Positions 11,126-21,262 of a stretch of 64,000 bases of DNA are shown one piece after another. Each line of letters starts with the position of its first letter. Position 1 is the first letter of the stretch. The position numbers were made by a program, and so were the translations under genes. The notes beneath the pieces are model-generated. The model made no database searches. It worked only from the letters and a program-made list of their open reading frames with translations, and had not been told where the DNA came from. Source of the stretch: Zoroaster sp. YZ-2022. Taxonomy: Eukaryota > Echinodermata > Asteroidea > Forcipulatida > Zoroasteridae. Location: contig CM055837.1 of the NCBI GenBank assembly GCA_029582265.1, forward strand, positions 2,341,148 to 2,405,147, in the 5' to 3' direction.

Positions 11126-11366
11126 TTCACGGGAAATTTGTCAATTTCATCTCTTCACGTGTCAGCGGTTGCGTGACAGGGCGGTTTGAAGACGAGTTAC
11201 GGTCGGTACCTTGTCTCGATGATGTAACACCACAAAATATCTATGAAATAAACAGGAAATTTGTCATGTTTTAACGGCGTGTCAGATGTTTTATGAGCGG
11301 CGGTGTGAAGGCGTAGGTACCATCACGAAGATGTAACACCATAAACACTCCTCTTTGAAATAAACC
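11126..11366. repeat. Diverged local direct duplication
   Basis: Two adjacent segments of about 115-125 bases (11126-11251 and 11250-11366) share blocks in the same order: GGAAATTTGTCA (GGGAAATTTGTCA in the first), GTGTCAG, GCGG followed by TGAAG, GGTACC, GATGTAACACCA and TGAAATAAAC. Between the blocks the sequence differs. The conserved islands stand out against diverged spacers, which suggests selection on short sites or an old duplication with patchy conservation. Confidence 0.55.
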
Positions 11367-12104
11367 CATCACGGTTGGTTTGTGTCTTCTTTTCATAAAC
11401 AAGACAGACGGTAATACTCAATTTCCTCCACCGTCAAACTGAATTACTTCGGGAAGATTTGTGGGATTCCTTCTCGCAGTTTCCATTTCTGCACAACATG
11501 TTTTACATTAGAATTAATATACACAATGATTTACTCAGTATAAGTCAATACATTGTTTTTGGATTTGGTTTAATGAGAGACGTCATTGCAATTAATCGTA
11601 ATGTGAACTATTTTCAAAATAGGATTTTCACATTGGTACTGATCATTTTGCATAGGAAATACACTGACACATTAACATACTAATTTTTGACATACAGACA
11701 TAGATTCTAGATTAATTGATAAATCTCTTTTTGTAATTTTGTGAAATAATTATTGATTACATATTAATAACTGGCTCACATTTGACGATGCAAGTACTAG
11801 TATTAAAAATAGCTCTTAAAAGTTGCTCTTCTCATTAGTATATGCGGTGAATTTAAGATCGTGTTGTTATGAGCCAGGGTAACTATAGTAACGGTCATCA
11901 TCGTGACCTTTGACACGGGATTGATTTGTAATCATGTTTTTGTACACACTGAGAATCAATTACTTTTTACAAATTAGAGTTTCATTATCTGACGTAGATT
12001 TTCAGTGGATTTAGCAAAGTCTTTGTGATGGGAAACCTGAGTTGAAGACGATGTCTACTTAACTAAAATCCTCTGCCATTCTGCTTTTAATACGAGCTTT
12101 CAAT
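11367..12104. other. AT-rich unique sequence
   Basis: No gene or repeat family recognised. A DR1-like sequence TGACCTTTGACAC lies at 11904-11916. Confidence 0.4.
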
Positions 12105-12128
12105 GTGTTTTGTTTTTATTGGACAGGC

Positions 12129-12341
12129 GCAAAAGTATGGAAGAATAGGCCTTGCATTACGGGGGGCAGGTGTCTGGTCGACCACTGGCCAGCCGAGAGA
12201 GTGTACCGTTACAGCCCAATGGGACTGCTGGCTTTACGCGCCAAGCTCACAAGCCTGGGATGCCTGGCCGCATTGCTGAGTGGTACCACATCGATCACAT
12301 GTCGATATACAGTATGCATGGTAGCAAACCATAACTCGTGA
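12129..12341 (+). CDS. Possible but weak exon candidate
   Basis: A GC-enriched island follows a plausible 3' splice site: a T-rich tract ending in TTATTGGACAG at about 12118-12127. Downstream, one frame is open to 12341 and a second frame stays open to 12334, so no frame is clearly favoured. No domain or family was recognised in any frame. It may be an untranslated exon, an old pseudo-exon or plain unique DNA. No start codon or downstream donor was established. Confidence 0.12.
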   Translation, partial: AKVWKNRPCITGGRCLVDHWPAERVYRYSPMGLLALRAKLTSLGCLAALLSGTTSITCRYTVCMVANHNS

Positions 12342-12580
12342 AACAGAGCCGACATTCTAGCCTCTCTATACATAATTCAGACTTTATCTTCTATATAACA
12401 TTACTCAGAAGTTCCGCAATATTTCTGCAACTTAGACCGCGCAAAGCTGTACTGACACAAAAGGGACTGCTTAAATCTATAGAGTGCGTATTTGAAAACA
12501 TATAAACATTAACATTCTTGTGTAAGAGTGAGTGAACAACATTATACTGTAGAAAAAGAACGGTAAATTTGTATGATACT

Positions 12581-12591
12581 TTCCCGCCAAA
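12581..12591 (-). promoter_or_regulatory. E2F-like site
   Basis: TTCCCGCCAAA, the reverse complement of TTTGGCGGGAA, matches the E2F/DP consensus. Similar exact cores are at 18281, 45361 and 57204. Confidence 0.3.
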
Positions 12592-12599
12592 AAGAGATA

Positions 12600-14713
12600 A
12601 TTCCAAGCAGCAGCTTCAATCTCTCTTGTCTGTTTAGGACTACTACCCTTACCCTATAATTATATGAACCTATCAGTATTTTAATGCAGCTCACAACTTG
12701 AAATCCTAACACCCAAATTACTCATTTTCAGCCAACGTCTTTCCTGACCAGTCCGCAGTCCTTCCTCTGTCACCTTGGTCCTTCAAGCCCCTCGTACGGA
12801 GAAACTCTGTATATGAGCAGCAATTAATCCCATGTTGACCGTATACTTGCTCACAGCAACACATCCATTCTAGAACGGCCCTCGTCCTGGTCTAGCCTCC
12901 AGCATCGGAAACCTGAAGCCCTGCATTGAACCAAGGCAGTAGACTGGTAACCGAACCCTGGCCTGCCATAGACAGTGATCGAGAATAGACTCTGTAGAAA
13001 AATAATGTTGAAGGAAAGTACAAACAAATAAAAATCAGACCATGTTTGCGAATATATTTGTCTATATTCTCAGTAATAAATATATTTGAAGAGATTACAT
13101 TTTTCAAAGTTCCAAAATCAAAACTTGGTTTTATTTTGGTGGTAGGCCTATATTTTAATCAGGAATTTTCACTTGACAATACTGCCACGTATGTGAGATA
13201 CCCACACAAAATATAATGATGAACTTGATTTGTTCGCTCTGCAAAACCACCACTCAGAACAGAAAAAATTCCGCCAACGAGAAAACACAAACCAGGAACC
13301 TTTATGGTGCATCGACTATTACTTATTAGACACATGGTGTCTAGTTTCAATATTCGCGAACGAGGATGACACTGATGTGAGGTCATGAGAATAGAATAAT
13401 CCCTAGCCGCCATGTTTATTCGCCTGGGTACCATTGCTATCTGATCTATGCAACTGATACTCACTTATATTAATAATAGTTCCTGTGAACCAGTGTAACA
13501 TGATGGCAATAAGTGTAATTGGAATATCGTAGACAGATATAGCAATACTTGCCTTGGCAAGACTAAAGTGGTATTAAAAAATCCAATATGGAATTTGATA
13601 GGAGCTAATGACCAATCTAACTGGACGAAGATGTATCAACTTGAGTGTTATTAGTCGCAAAAAGTCTTGAGTAAATCTATCATTGTCATCAATTTGTTGA
13701 ACCAATTTACAAAATAAGAAAATATTTGAATAATTAAATCCTGTGAAACATTTGTCGTTGTCTTTGTGTCTGAGGGAAATTCCCTCGTGGGTTGACACTA
13801 AATCACTTCTTCCTTCGTCATTCCTCAGATATGTGCCATGTATCATTTGATCTTCTTTTGTTTATCTTGATGGGCATATTTTCAATAATTGAAATATATA
13901 AAATCTAAATATCATATCATCATGTACACAAAAACAAACGTAAGACACGTTTTTGACAATAGAATGTTCTAATGCAATGTTATTTTCAAAGGTGTCTTGA
14001 GTCTATATTCTGACAATATATTTATGCTGAAGCAATATCTATTTTTTTCTAGTATTTATGGCAGTAATGCTATACTCATGTGAGATATAGATAATTATAG
14101 TAAGGTTATAGGATCTATTATAGTAAACTTCAGACACACAAAAAAGACAAGAACATCCATTTATTAAAGTGAAAACATCACAAGAGACTTGAAGATGTAG
14201 TAAGATGGAAGGAGTCAAGGCTGAGAGATCCCCATACACCAAGTTCAACGAATGAGCCCTCACTGAGGACCTTTATTTAGTCCTTGAACCGTGAAGATGC
14301 CATCGTGGAACAGTTATCATTGCTTCATCTCTGTAAGCTGGGCTTTGTTGGGGATGGAGCATGCGCTGTCATGATTTACGGGTCTTAAGAGAAGCTTAGT
14401 ATGAGATATATTTGTTAGGATCTTTAAGAGGATTGCCGTCTTGGGTGTTGTCATGTCGAGAGCGCTAAGTGTTGTCTCTCGGGAAATAAAGAAAGTACAC
14501 ATGTTCTCAAAATGTCCGAAAGTCAAGTGTAAATGTGAAGCAAACATCAGAGTGGTTCATGACAACATGAAGTATTGGCTAATTCTTCAAAAATTGAGTT
14601 CTACAAATTTGCAGAAGCAAATAAGCAAGCAAGTATTCAGGCGTGATTCACGGGCTTGTGGCTCATTTAGGTAATGCTTTTTTATTATGATTTTCAAACT
14701 ATACGTTATTCAC
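12600..14713. other. Unique AT-rich sequence
   Basis: No gene or interspersed repeat recognised. Several 60-100 codon frames are present on the minus strand (for example 13159-13464 and 13574-13846), but they lack domains and overlap AT-rich DNA. Confidence 0.4.
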
Positions 14714-14843
14714 GGTTGCAACCGTCTTTGTCTGATTCCCAGTATTACTAGTACGATTATACGGCTGACTATCAATACATTACTAGGGACCAGACTATTG
14801 CCTTCACGGCCTCAATTTCGTCACTCATGTTTAATTGTTCGCC
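14714..14843 (-). mobile_element. Family C element, copy 5 (tandem partner)
   Basis: Reads on the minus strand with the usual order: an ATGAGTGACGAAATTGAGGC block, GGCAATAGTCTGGTCC, GGGAATCAGACAAAGACGG. The terminal YY1-like motif is mutated. It lies about 40 bases from copy 6 in the same orientation. Confidence 0.5.
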
Positions 14844-14880
14844 CCCCCCCTCCCGAAGCCTCTTGTATCGTTATACCACG

Positions 14881-15012
14881 TTGCGGCCATCTTTGTTAGG
14901 CTCCCTGCTAATACATATTCAATCATAGTGTTGGTTTTCAATGAATAAGTGGGGCCAGACTACTATTTTCCTTCCAGCCTCGGATTCGTAATGTTGATTT
15001 ATATGGCTGCAA
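14881..15012 (-). mobile_element. Family C element, copy 6
   Basis: On the minus strand it begins GTTGCAGCCAT, continues with ACGAATCCGAGGCTGGAAGG, AAAATAGTAGTCTGGCCCC and TTATTCATTGAAAACC, and ends ACAAAGATGGCCGCAA. Both ends are intact and inverted relative to each other (GCAGCCAT and ATGGCCGC), supporting a MITE-like structure. The terminal motif matches YY1. Confidence 0.6.
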
Positions 15013-15704
15013 CCGTGATGCAGGCTTTCCATACGATAGGAAACTTTTCTCCAAGGTACAACAGATACACATTGTGTTTTCATGTAATGATATTAGCCAC
15101 GCGGACTTTACTTTGAAATAAGATGTTATCGTGGGTACAAGGACTAGTACTTAGCTTGCGGCACATCAAAACACCAAGGTACTATCAGTTGTCAATTACA
15201 TTTAATCCAGTTGTATTATTCTTGATCTATATTTCCCAGCTGCGTCAGCCACATTACCTTAATTTGAAAAACTTTTCCGATGATATATTTTACGCCAAAA
15301 CAAATTCACCTTTCTGATTTTTGGCCGTCATTTATCTAATGGACTATTTAATAAACGAACCTCCCTTTTCGCTTCTACCCAATTCAACCCATCGCCCTTC
15401 TGTACAAAGATGTTACAATTTTGTTTCTAAGACCGTCTCCATGGGAATCATGTAGGGTGAAAGGCTGATCATTTTCCCCGCCAAAAATCTACCCTCGTTG
15501 TGTCGTCTGATTGTATTCACGCATATATTTGCCATGTCCCCTGTGATTGAACAAATGTACAGATCTACTTATTTGCGTAATTTGTAAAGGAATACTTTTG
15601 TTGGAAACTTGTAAATTTGGTCATGGGTCATCTATACTGATACCGCTCTACTTGTGGCAAAGTGGTTATGCAAATTACTTGTCAAAAATCAGAACTTGAC
15701 ACTA
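15013..15704. other. Unique sequence
   Basis: No gene or repeat recognised. An E2F-like sequence with one extra base, TTTTCCCCGCCAAAAA, spans 15474-15487. Confidence 0.4.
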
Positions 15705-15965
15705 TTAAAGAGAAGGTAAACCATTGGTTATTTTGACGAGTATACTTACTCCAAGTTTGAATCAAGATATACATTGAATTAACAACCAAACTATGAAAGT
15801 TTCATCTTATTGTGTTGTTACGAGAAAACAAGCCTTTCAGATTATTGCTATACAATTTAATATGAAATTATTCTGGAATAAGAACTATTTCCTGAATTCG
15901 AACAAAAAATAATTTCACTTTACTTAAAAATGACAGCTTTATTTGTAGAGAAGAGAATTACGGTA
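15705..15965 (+). mobile_element. Family A element, diverged copy
   Basis: Begins TTAAAGAGAAGGTAAACCAT and follows the family order: TTGAATCAAGATATACATTG, AACAACCAAAC, TGAAAGTTTCATCTTATT, TTACGAGAAAACA, then a decayed right half with ACTTAAAAATGACAGC. It matches the left ends of the 81-bp and 45-bp arrays (40925-41652 and 58890-60107), so it shows the element without any tandem expansion. Confidence 0.55.
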
Positions 15966-16239
15966 CCAATCCTATATTTTTTTCATACAGAGCTTTAAAC
16001 CGGTATTTCCAAAGAAATAAAAGCAAAAATAATAGAATATTTCTAAATACCCTTAGGGATTTCCCATGGCCAAGCAACACAAAGGCAGAAATAACGAACA
16101 TAATGAAATATCTTTGTGTTAACAAATTGATATTTGCGTTTAACTTTGACCATAGGGCAGGAAATGTTCAAGAGTTAATGTTTAGTGTACAAACATAGGC
16201 TCTGTTTAGTTCATTCCATAGTATTAATCAAATATGAAC

Positions 16240-16420
16240 ATATGGTCAAATGTTAACGTTAAAATTACTTAGTATTAAGCTGATGTTGGTATCAATCTTC
16301 CATGGAAATAATATTTTTGTTTGTGCTGTCATTTTTAAGAAAAAAAATATTAGTGACGATACGCTTTTGGAAAGATTACCCAAAATTCCATATTGTAAAG
16401 AACGACAATTCTCTTTTTTT
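16240..16420 (-). mobile_element. Family A element, decayed copy
   Basis: TTAAGCTGATGTTGGTATCAA matches the right part of family A on the minus strand, which in other copies reads near GATACCATCATCAGCTTTAC. The remainder aligns loosely. It lies in inverted orientation to the copy at 15705. Confidence 0.3.
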
Positions 16421-16499
16421 CTCTTTACAAAAACAATAAAGTAAGCTGATAATTCCACTGCTGATTGTTTAATGTAATTTAATTTCATAATCTGGTAAT

Positions 16500-17727
16500 T
16501 ACAAATGAGTTTCTTGTCAAATGTGTCTTGTAATATAATATCATAAATTTGAGTCTATTTTTGGTTATGTTTTTATTTGAAAATAAAAGTTAGTAATCCG
16601 AGAAAAAAAATCCCACAATGTGTTGAAAAATAATGTGCAGATCTGATTAAAAACAAATTTTTGATGCATAAGGGATGTTTTCCTATGTAACACATGATGA
16701 CGTTTTTGTAGCCATCCAATACCGAGTGGTTTGGTGGTACACACGAGTAAATCCTCTCGTCCGATCAGACCCAACCATCTGTACTGACACTCCAGTCACA
16801 TACTGGAGATAGGCATCTAAGAATAGAGCTAAGCTAAGACAGCTTTCACGCTAAAAACACACGAATACTCCCTTCTCTTTTTCTGTCTGCTTTCCATCTT
16901 TGCCCCCTCTGTCTCCAAGCAACTCCGGCGCGTGAGTACGCAAGTGTTAGTCTGACGGCCAGTATCGCGCTCCGCACAGCGGGCTGTGTCAGCTAGCGGC
17001 TACCGTGAAACGCTCCGATGAGCCCGGCTAAGCCGTGTAATCAACCTGCCTAGGGGGAGTACTCCCATAGGCAACAATAACACCACGGCTTACGCACAAC
17101 TGTGTACAACTCGCCTCCTCACGAAGCTGACTATGAAATTATGGATGGCAGGCAACATTCATGGACAAAATTTTAAATCTGTGATGAAATATTTTCTCCA
17201 AGACAGACGAAGTGTAAAATATTTAGCCGGCATAATAACTACGCACTTGCTTAATTTTTGGTCTGATAATTGTAAACTATGGTTTGAAGTAAACCAATAG
17301 TGATTCTTAATACCCAACAACAAATGACTGTTGATTAATTTTCGTGTTTGCCTTAGCCATTTAGGAATTATAAAACGTCCATTGTAAAATTAAGTTAACA
17401 CCATTCAGTTACGGGTCTCATATTTACGGCTTACACTTTCTATATAAAACACCTACGTAAATCTTAACTTCGGCCTTTTAGATGTAATTTATAAATGCCA
17501 TAATATTATTCGAGTGATGTTAAGTATAATTGACCAAGGCACGCGACAGATGAAATTGCCACGGGGTGGCATACCACAGGCAAAAATTAAACATTTTGAC
17601 CTGCTGGCTAATTGTGTTTAACAAGCGCCTAATATTAATCCATGCCCTGTTTACAACCACTCAAAATGAATAAACACAGCATGCACGGTCACGAAATGTG
17701 TCCAATAAATGCAAATTAAAGTTAATT
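16500..17727. other. Unique sequence with a GC-enriched island
   Basis: The part 16890-17120 is repeat-poor and GC-enriched, with CTAAGCCGTG and CACGGCTTA forming an inverted pair (about 17029 and 17092). It is a candidate conserved noncoding element. No gene was recognised. Confidence 0.35.
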
Positions 17728-17800
17728 GGGGTGTTAACACTACACCATTGGTGTTTATAGTATTCGCATACTATGAACACCATGGAAGAATATATTGACA
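17728..17800. mobile_element. Family B palindromic mini-element, copy 1
   Basis: GGTGTTAACACTACACC, ATTGGTGTTTATAGTATTC and GCATACTATGAACACCATGG form an inverted structure. It shares the ACACC and GGTGT blocks and spacing of the cluster at 28-29.3 kb. Confidence 0.5.
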
Positions 17801-18280
17801 CTAATCCCTATAATGGTATAATGTTAAAAACTTGCCTGCAGGCTAATATTCCAAAGTAATGGATGTCAGAAACAGGTAAGAATAATACTAACTTCGTTTG
17901 TCTTTCATATTCTTCTCTTAGATTTAGCAACCAAGGAATTGAATTGTGGTTTCAACTTCTCAAGTTGTAATTTGGGTTTTTTCTTTGTTCACTGTTTGTC
18001 GATATATTATATATATATTTTTTTTAAATTTAATCTAAACAGAGATCGGGAGAGAATCCATCACAAATTAGATCTGCATCGATTTTTATTATCAATCAGT
18101 TGATTGATATCTCATAATCAATGCCGTCATTTTCATTACGTAGCCGATTTTGGCAGATCGCCGGCAGAATCTAGCCCAGTTAAGCCGTATCTGTGCCACA
18201 CACCACTAACTCAATGAATGTTAGGCAATGGTGATCGGGCGACGGGTATGATTATAATTTAGCGAAATGCGAACGGTGTT

Positions 18281-18293
18281 TTTGGCGGGAAAA
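18281..18293 (+). promoter_or_regulatory. E2F-like site
   Basis: TTTGGCGGGAAAA matches the E2F/DP consensus exactly and lies inside the GC-enriched island at 18120-18450. Confidence 0.35.
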
Positions 18294-19299
18294 CCGCATC
18301 TTGCCTCGTGCGATAATTAATACCCGGAATATTCGGTGGATTCGGGGGATTCGGTCGTGGGTATCCGATAGCCTTCGTAATAACATCACCCGATACACAA
18401 ACACTGAGTGGAGATGACGTCATGGTCGAAGCATGGCATACCAAAAGCTTAGTCCATTTTCAAGCCGTGATAAAGACAATTAAACAATTAGGTTTATTAC
18501 GGTCTTGGATTTTAATTAATATATGAAAAATTCGCCTTGTTTTGCTTATTAGCTTTTGAAAATCAAAACCAATTTCTGTCTGTTTTTAGTTTGTGGACAA
18601 CAGTATAGTGAACTCACACACACGTGTGCTGCTAATATTGTCATTTGAATCACATTCTCATAAATACATTCATTAATAAATATTTATATATCGTGTATCA
18701 ATTGACTTTGTGCCATTAATAACAATGAGGGCTGAATGTAAATAAGTCAATATTAATATTTATGTCGTTTGTGGCTGTATGGTTGTTATTTTAACACAAA
18801 CACTGTCCTTGAAACTCGTCCTCAGGGCTTTCGAACGGGTTCATTTCCATTTTCTAATCTTTAAATAATGGTACCAGTACTTGCGGCAGATGTGTTTTGG
18901 CCTATAGTCTGATACACAGTAACTAAGAAGAGACTGTGCTGCAGTGGGAGGCTGGGACTAGGCCATCCGATCTTCGTTTACGCATTGCAGGTTAATATTG
19001 TAATAATTCGGCATTTTGTTTCGGAAATCGCTTTAAAAGCATGTGATATACTAAAAATATTTAAAAGGCCCATAAGCATGTTATTTTTAATAAAAACAAG
19101 TCTTATGATTTTGTTTGCTTGAAATAATATGAAACATGCTTTATATATAATTCTGTAGTAACCAATCAGGGATGAGTAAATGACTTTTCCCACCAGTGTC
19201 CAGTAGTGAGAACAAGGTACACCCTGGGGACGAGGTTACGATGTTCTTACCCTTGCCACCGCTATAAAACATCAATAGAAACAGGCTATTTATTGCTAC

Positions 19300-19313
19300 A
19301 TAGCGCCCTCTAT
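19300..19313. promoter_or_regulatory. CTCF-like motif
   Basis: ATAGCGCCCTCTAT, identical to the site at 6750-6763, with unrelated flanks. Confidence 0.35.
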
Positions 19314-19429
19314 CAACACATGAACCACGACCATCGAAAGAACCTAGATTGTAATTATGTTCATCTCATCATTTGCTGTTTAAAGACATATATTGCTAAA
19401 TGTAAATGTCTGTAAATGTTTCCAATCAA

Positions 19430-19590
19430 GATAACATGTATGTAAATAAACCTATAAAAGTTTAAGCTTAATTCATTCTAAATGCCTTGAATAATTATAG
19501 TGTCGTTAACGAGAAAAAATTAAATATAAGTCAGATTTTTCGTATTTATTTCAACGTTGAATTGTCGTCTTCGGAGAACACGCATGTGTT
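19430..19590 (+). mobile_element. Family A element, partial copy
   Basis: Contains AACATGTATGTAAATAAACC, TATAAAAGTTTAAGCTTAAT, TAACGAGAAAA, AAGTCAGATTTTTCGTATTT, TTTCAACGTTGAATTGTCG and TCTTCGGAGAAC, in family order. It stops before the right terminus. Confidence 0.5.
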
Positions 19591-19644
19591 TGTGAGTTTT
19601 ATCTCGAATGGCGATCATTAACGTTTCTCGAGAATGCAGATAGT

Positions 19645-19764
19645 AAGTAAAGACTCTTTGTGGTGACACCATGTAGAAATTCTATTTTGAGCAGTAAATA
19701 GTTCTGAAAAGAAGCAGTTGGTTGCAACTCGACGTTTCGATCAGTATGCTCTCATCGTTTTCCT
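19645..19764 (-). mobile_element. Hammerhead-like retroelement relic, copy 3
   Basis: Minus-strand homologue of 5371-5486. It keeps CATACTGATCGAAACGTCGA and GTTGCAACCAACTG. The first catalytic box is mutated (AGGAAAA for CTGAAGA), but the GAAACGTC half is intact. Confidence 0.45.
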
Positions 19765-20189
19765 GTTCTTGTCACAGATCAGTTTCATAGAGAATTATCC
19801 TAAGCAAATAATTTTGCTTAAAAAATATTTTTGATAAGCATTTTAAGTAACTACCAGCCAAAATACACATATTTTGTGTGAATGTTTAAAGGATAACCAA
19901 CAAAATCAGGAAGCAAGTTTCTCTGGTTAAGTCTTTTGTTATTTGCGAAGCAGATCTATGAAGTTGCCCCAAGGAGTTTCGAAATTTGTTCTCTCTTATG
20001 TTGAAATAAACAAAAACAAACATCTTTTATAATTACAGGAAGCAAACAACTCCGAAGAAATTCAGAAGAAATTCGTGTACAGTAATCATTTCTTACCGAT
20101 ATAATCATACACTCTGGCAAAAACAAAACAATTTAAAAGTATTACATTCTTAAATCCACTCTACTCTATTCGTAATCTCAAAAAATCCC

Positions 20190-20374
20190 AAGTTTTACAT
20201 ACAAACAAATAATCCCAGTTTTACATAAAACATGATGTAAAGTTGATAATGATATCAAACAAAATATTCCTGTCTTGTATGTTATCATTAAGTTACGGAA
20301 ATAATTGCCAAAATTAATTTCTGTCATACGAATATAGAAATTGTACGTTGGATCGAATACAAACAATCTGAATG
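20190..20374 (-). mobile_element. Family A element, truncated by a TA tract
   Basis: On the minus strand it carries TGCATTCAGATTGTTTGTAT, TTCTATATTCGTATGACAG, AAATTAATTTTGGCAATTAT, AGACAGGAATATTTTG and GTAAAACTGGG, all in family order. Its left portion is missing where the TA run begins at 20375. Confidence 0.65.
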
Positions 20375-20393
20375 CATATATATATATATATAT

Positions 20394-20526
20394 ACTGGGT
20401 GAGGGAGCTATCTTCATGCAGAGTGCTCGATGCTATGCAGAGCGTAGTATAGGAATGAAGACTTGCTGGAACGGTAGTTGTAACTCCGAGTTTCACGCTT
20501 ATGCGATCATCAGACAACTGATGATA
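20394..20526 (-). mobile_element. Short Penelope-like or retrozyme-type fragment
   Basis: About 130 bases between two TA tracts (20375-20394 and 20523-20540). It encloses the hammerhead ribozyme at 20476-20519 and about 80 bases downstream of the predicted cleavage site, including ACCGTTCCAGCAAG. Hammerheads of this form are known from the terminal repeats of Penelope-like elements and from small retrozymes. No reverse transcriptase remains nearby, so the parent element is inferred. Confidence 0.5.
20476..20519 (-). ncRNA. Type I hammerhead ribozyme
   Basis: A self-cleaving RNA motif on the minus strand. Stem I is AGTTGT (20514-20519) paired perfectly with ACAACT (20476-20481). Box 1 is CTGATGA (20507-20513). 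Stem II is TCGC, loop ATAA, GCGT (20495-20506), with three good pairs and a T-T mismatch at its base. Box 2 is GAA (20492-20494). Stem III is ACTC and GAGT around a single base (20483-20491). The cleavage base is T at 20482, giving a GUU site. All invariant core positions are present. The very short stem III suggests best activity as a dimer, as in known retroelement hammerheads. The unusual stem II base could lower activity. Confidence 0.75.
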
Positions 20527-20540
20527 TATATATATATATA

Positions 20541-20713
20541 CATGGACGGATCATCATGAGCACAGGCCCTGGGCACAAATTCACCACGGGCCCATACACG
20601 CGCATAATACTACTAGTACTATGCTTTTTTTTGCTTTTTTTGAAAACCAAGGGCCCCTATTGGCTCCTGGGCCCGGGGCACGTGCCCAGTTTGCCCGTGC
20701 GGTAATCCGTGCA

Positions 20714-20715
<2 letters not shown>
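20541..20715. mobile_element. Short inverted-repeat element between TA tracts
   Basis: Left end CATGGACGGATCATC and the reverse complement of the right end, CATGCACGGATTACCGC, are imperfect terminal inverted repeats. The interior is rich in GGGCCC and GGCAC blocks. It is flanked on both sides by TA dinucleotides, so a target duplication cannot be defined. The transposon superfamily is unclear. Confidence 0.45.

Positions 20716-20716
<1 letters not shown>

Positions 20717-20793
<77 letters not shown>
20717..20793. repeat. (TA)n microsatellite
   Basis: About 38 uninterrupted TA dinucleotides. The tRNA-derived repeat at 20794-20939 (minus strand) ends in this tract. Confidence 0.95.
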
Positions 20794-20796
<3 letters not shown>

Positions 20797-20939
20797 GGGT
20801 AGCGAGCAAAGAAAAATTGGCTGATGCCGGACTCGAACCCGCGACCTCTCGATTACCGTACGAGCGCTCTGCCAACTGAGCTAACCAGCCCTTATGTTGG
20901 TGGGCGGTCCACTTATGCCAATTATCTATTGCTCTATGG
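20794..20939 (-). mobile_element. tRNA-derived SINE-like unit, copy 1
   Basis: The minus strand runs from a leader with GGACCGCCCACCAACAT, through the tRNA-like body (20818-20890), to a tail with TTTTTCTTTGCTCGC and CCCGTTTATA that enters the TA tract. The same 146-150 base unit recurs at 21113-21262. The tail shape and duplication suggest a SINE rather than a standalone tRNA gene. Confidence 0.7.
20818..20890 (-). tRNA. tRNA-like sequence (pseudo-tRNA head of SINE)
   Basis: A 73-base cloverleaf-like sequence. The acceptor GGCTGGT pairs with ATCAGCC (one G-T pair). The A box is TAGCTCAGTTGGCAGAGC and the B box GGTTCGAGTCC, both intact for RNA polymerase III. The seven-base anticodon loop reads ACGGTAA, giving a nominal GGT (Thr) anticodon, but position 33 is C instead of U, the anticodon stem ends in a T-T mismatch and the T stem has a G-G mismatch. 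Animals normally read threonine ACC with an A34 tRNA. I take it as a tRNA-derived repeat, probably transcribable but not a decoding tRNA. Confidence 0.6.
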
Positions 20940-21112
20940 GGCCAGGTCAGAGGCCAAACCATATCTGCCGAGTAGCCAGGGATCAAGCCCCGGTCAGATG
21001 CAATCAACCCGGGTAACGGCAGTAGCGGGGATCACACAATTAACGGGACACAAGCCTTTTATGTGGTTGTACACAAAGTAGATTTATATGGAGAAACTGA
21101 CCTGAAATATTA

Positions 21113-21262
21113 TAAACGGGTAGCGAGCAAAGAAAAATTGGCTGATGCCGGACTCGAACCCGCGACCTCTCGATTACCGTACGAGCGAGCGCTCTACCAA
21201 CTGAGCTAACCAGCCCCTATGTTGGTGGGCGGTCCACTTATGCCAATTATCTATAGCTCTAT
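21113..21262 (-). mobile_element. tRNA-derived SINE-like unit, copy 2
   Basis: Near-identical to 20794-20939. The tRNA-like body is 21139-21215. A 4-base tandem duplication (AGCG) in the anticodon stem region (21184-21191) would break the fold. The two copies are separated by about 170 bases of unique DNA (20940-21112). Confidence 0.7.

Larger units (their letters stand above)
17801..19429. other. Unique sequence with candidate regulatory island
   Basis: The interval 18120-18450 is repeat-poor and GC-enriched. It contains a perfect E2F-type site (18281-18293) and the palindromic stretch ATCAATCAGTTGATTGAT at about 18092. Elsewhere there is AT-rich DNA including a short TA run near 18005. A CTCF-like motif lies at 19300-19313. 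No gene seen. Confidence 0.4.

Noticed and set aside
20818..20890. Functional threonine tRNA gene
   Set aside because: C33, mismatches in the anticodon and T stems, an anticodon not used in animals, and a duplicated SINE-like flank all argue for a tRNA-derived repeat.
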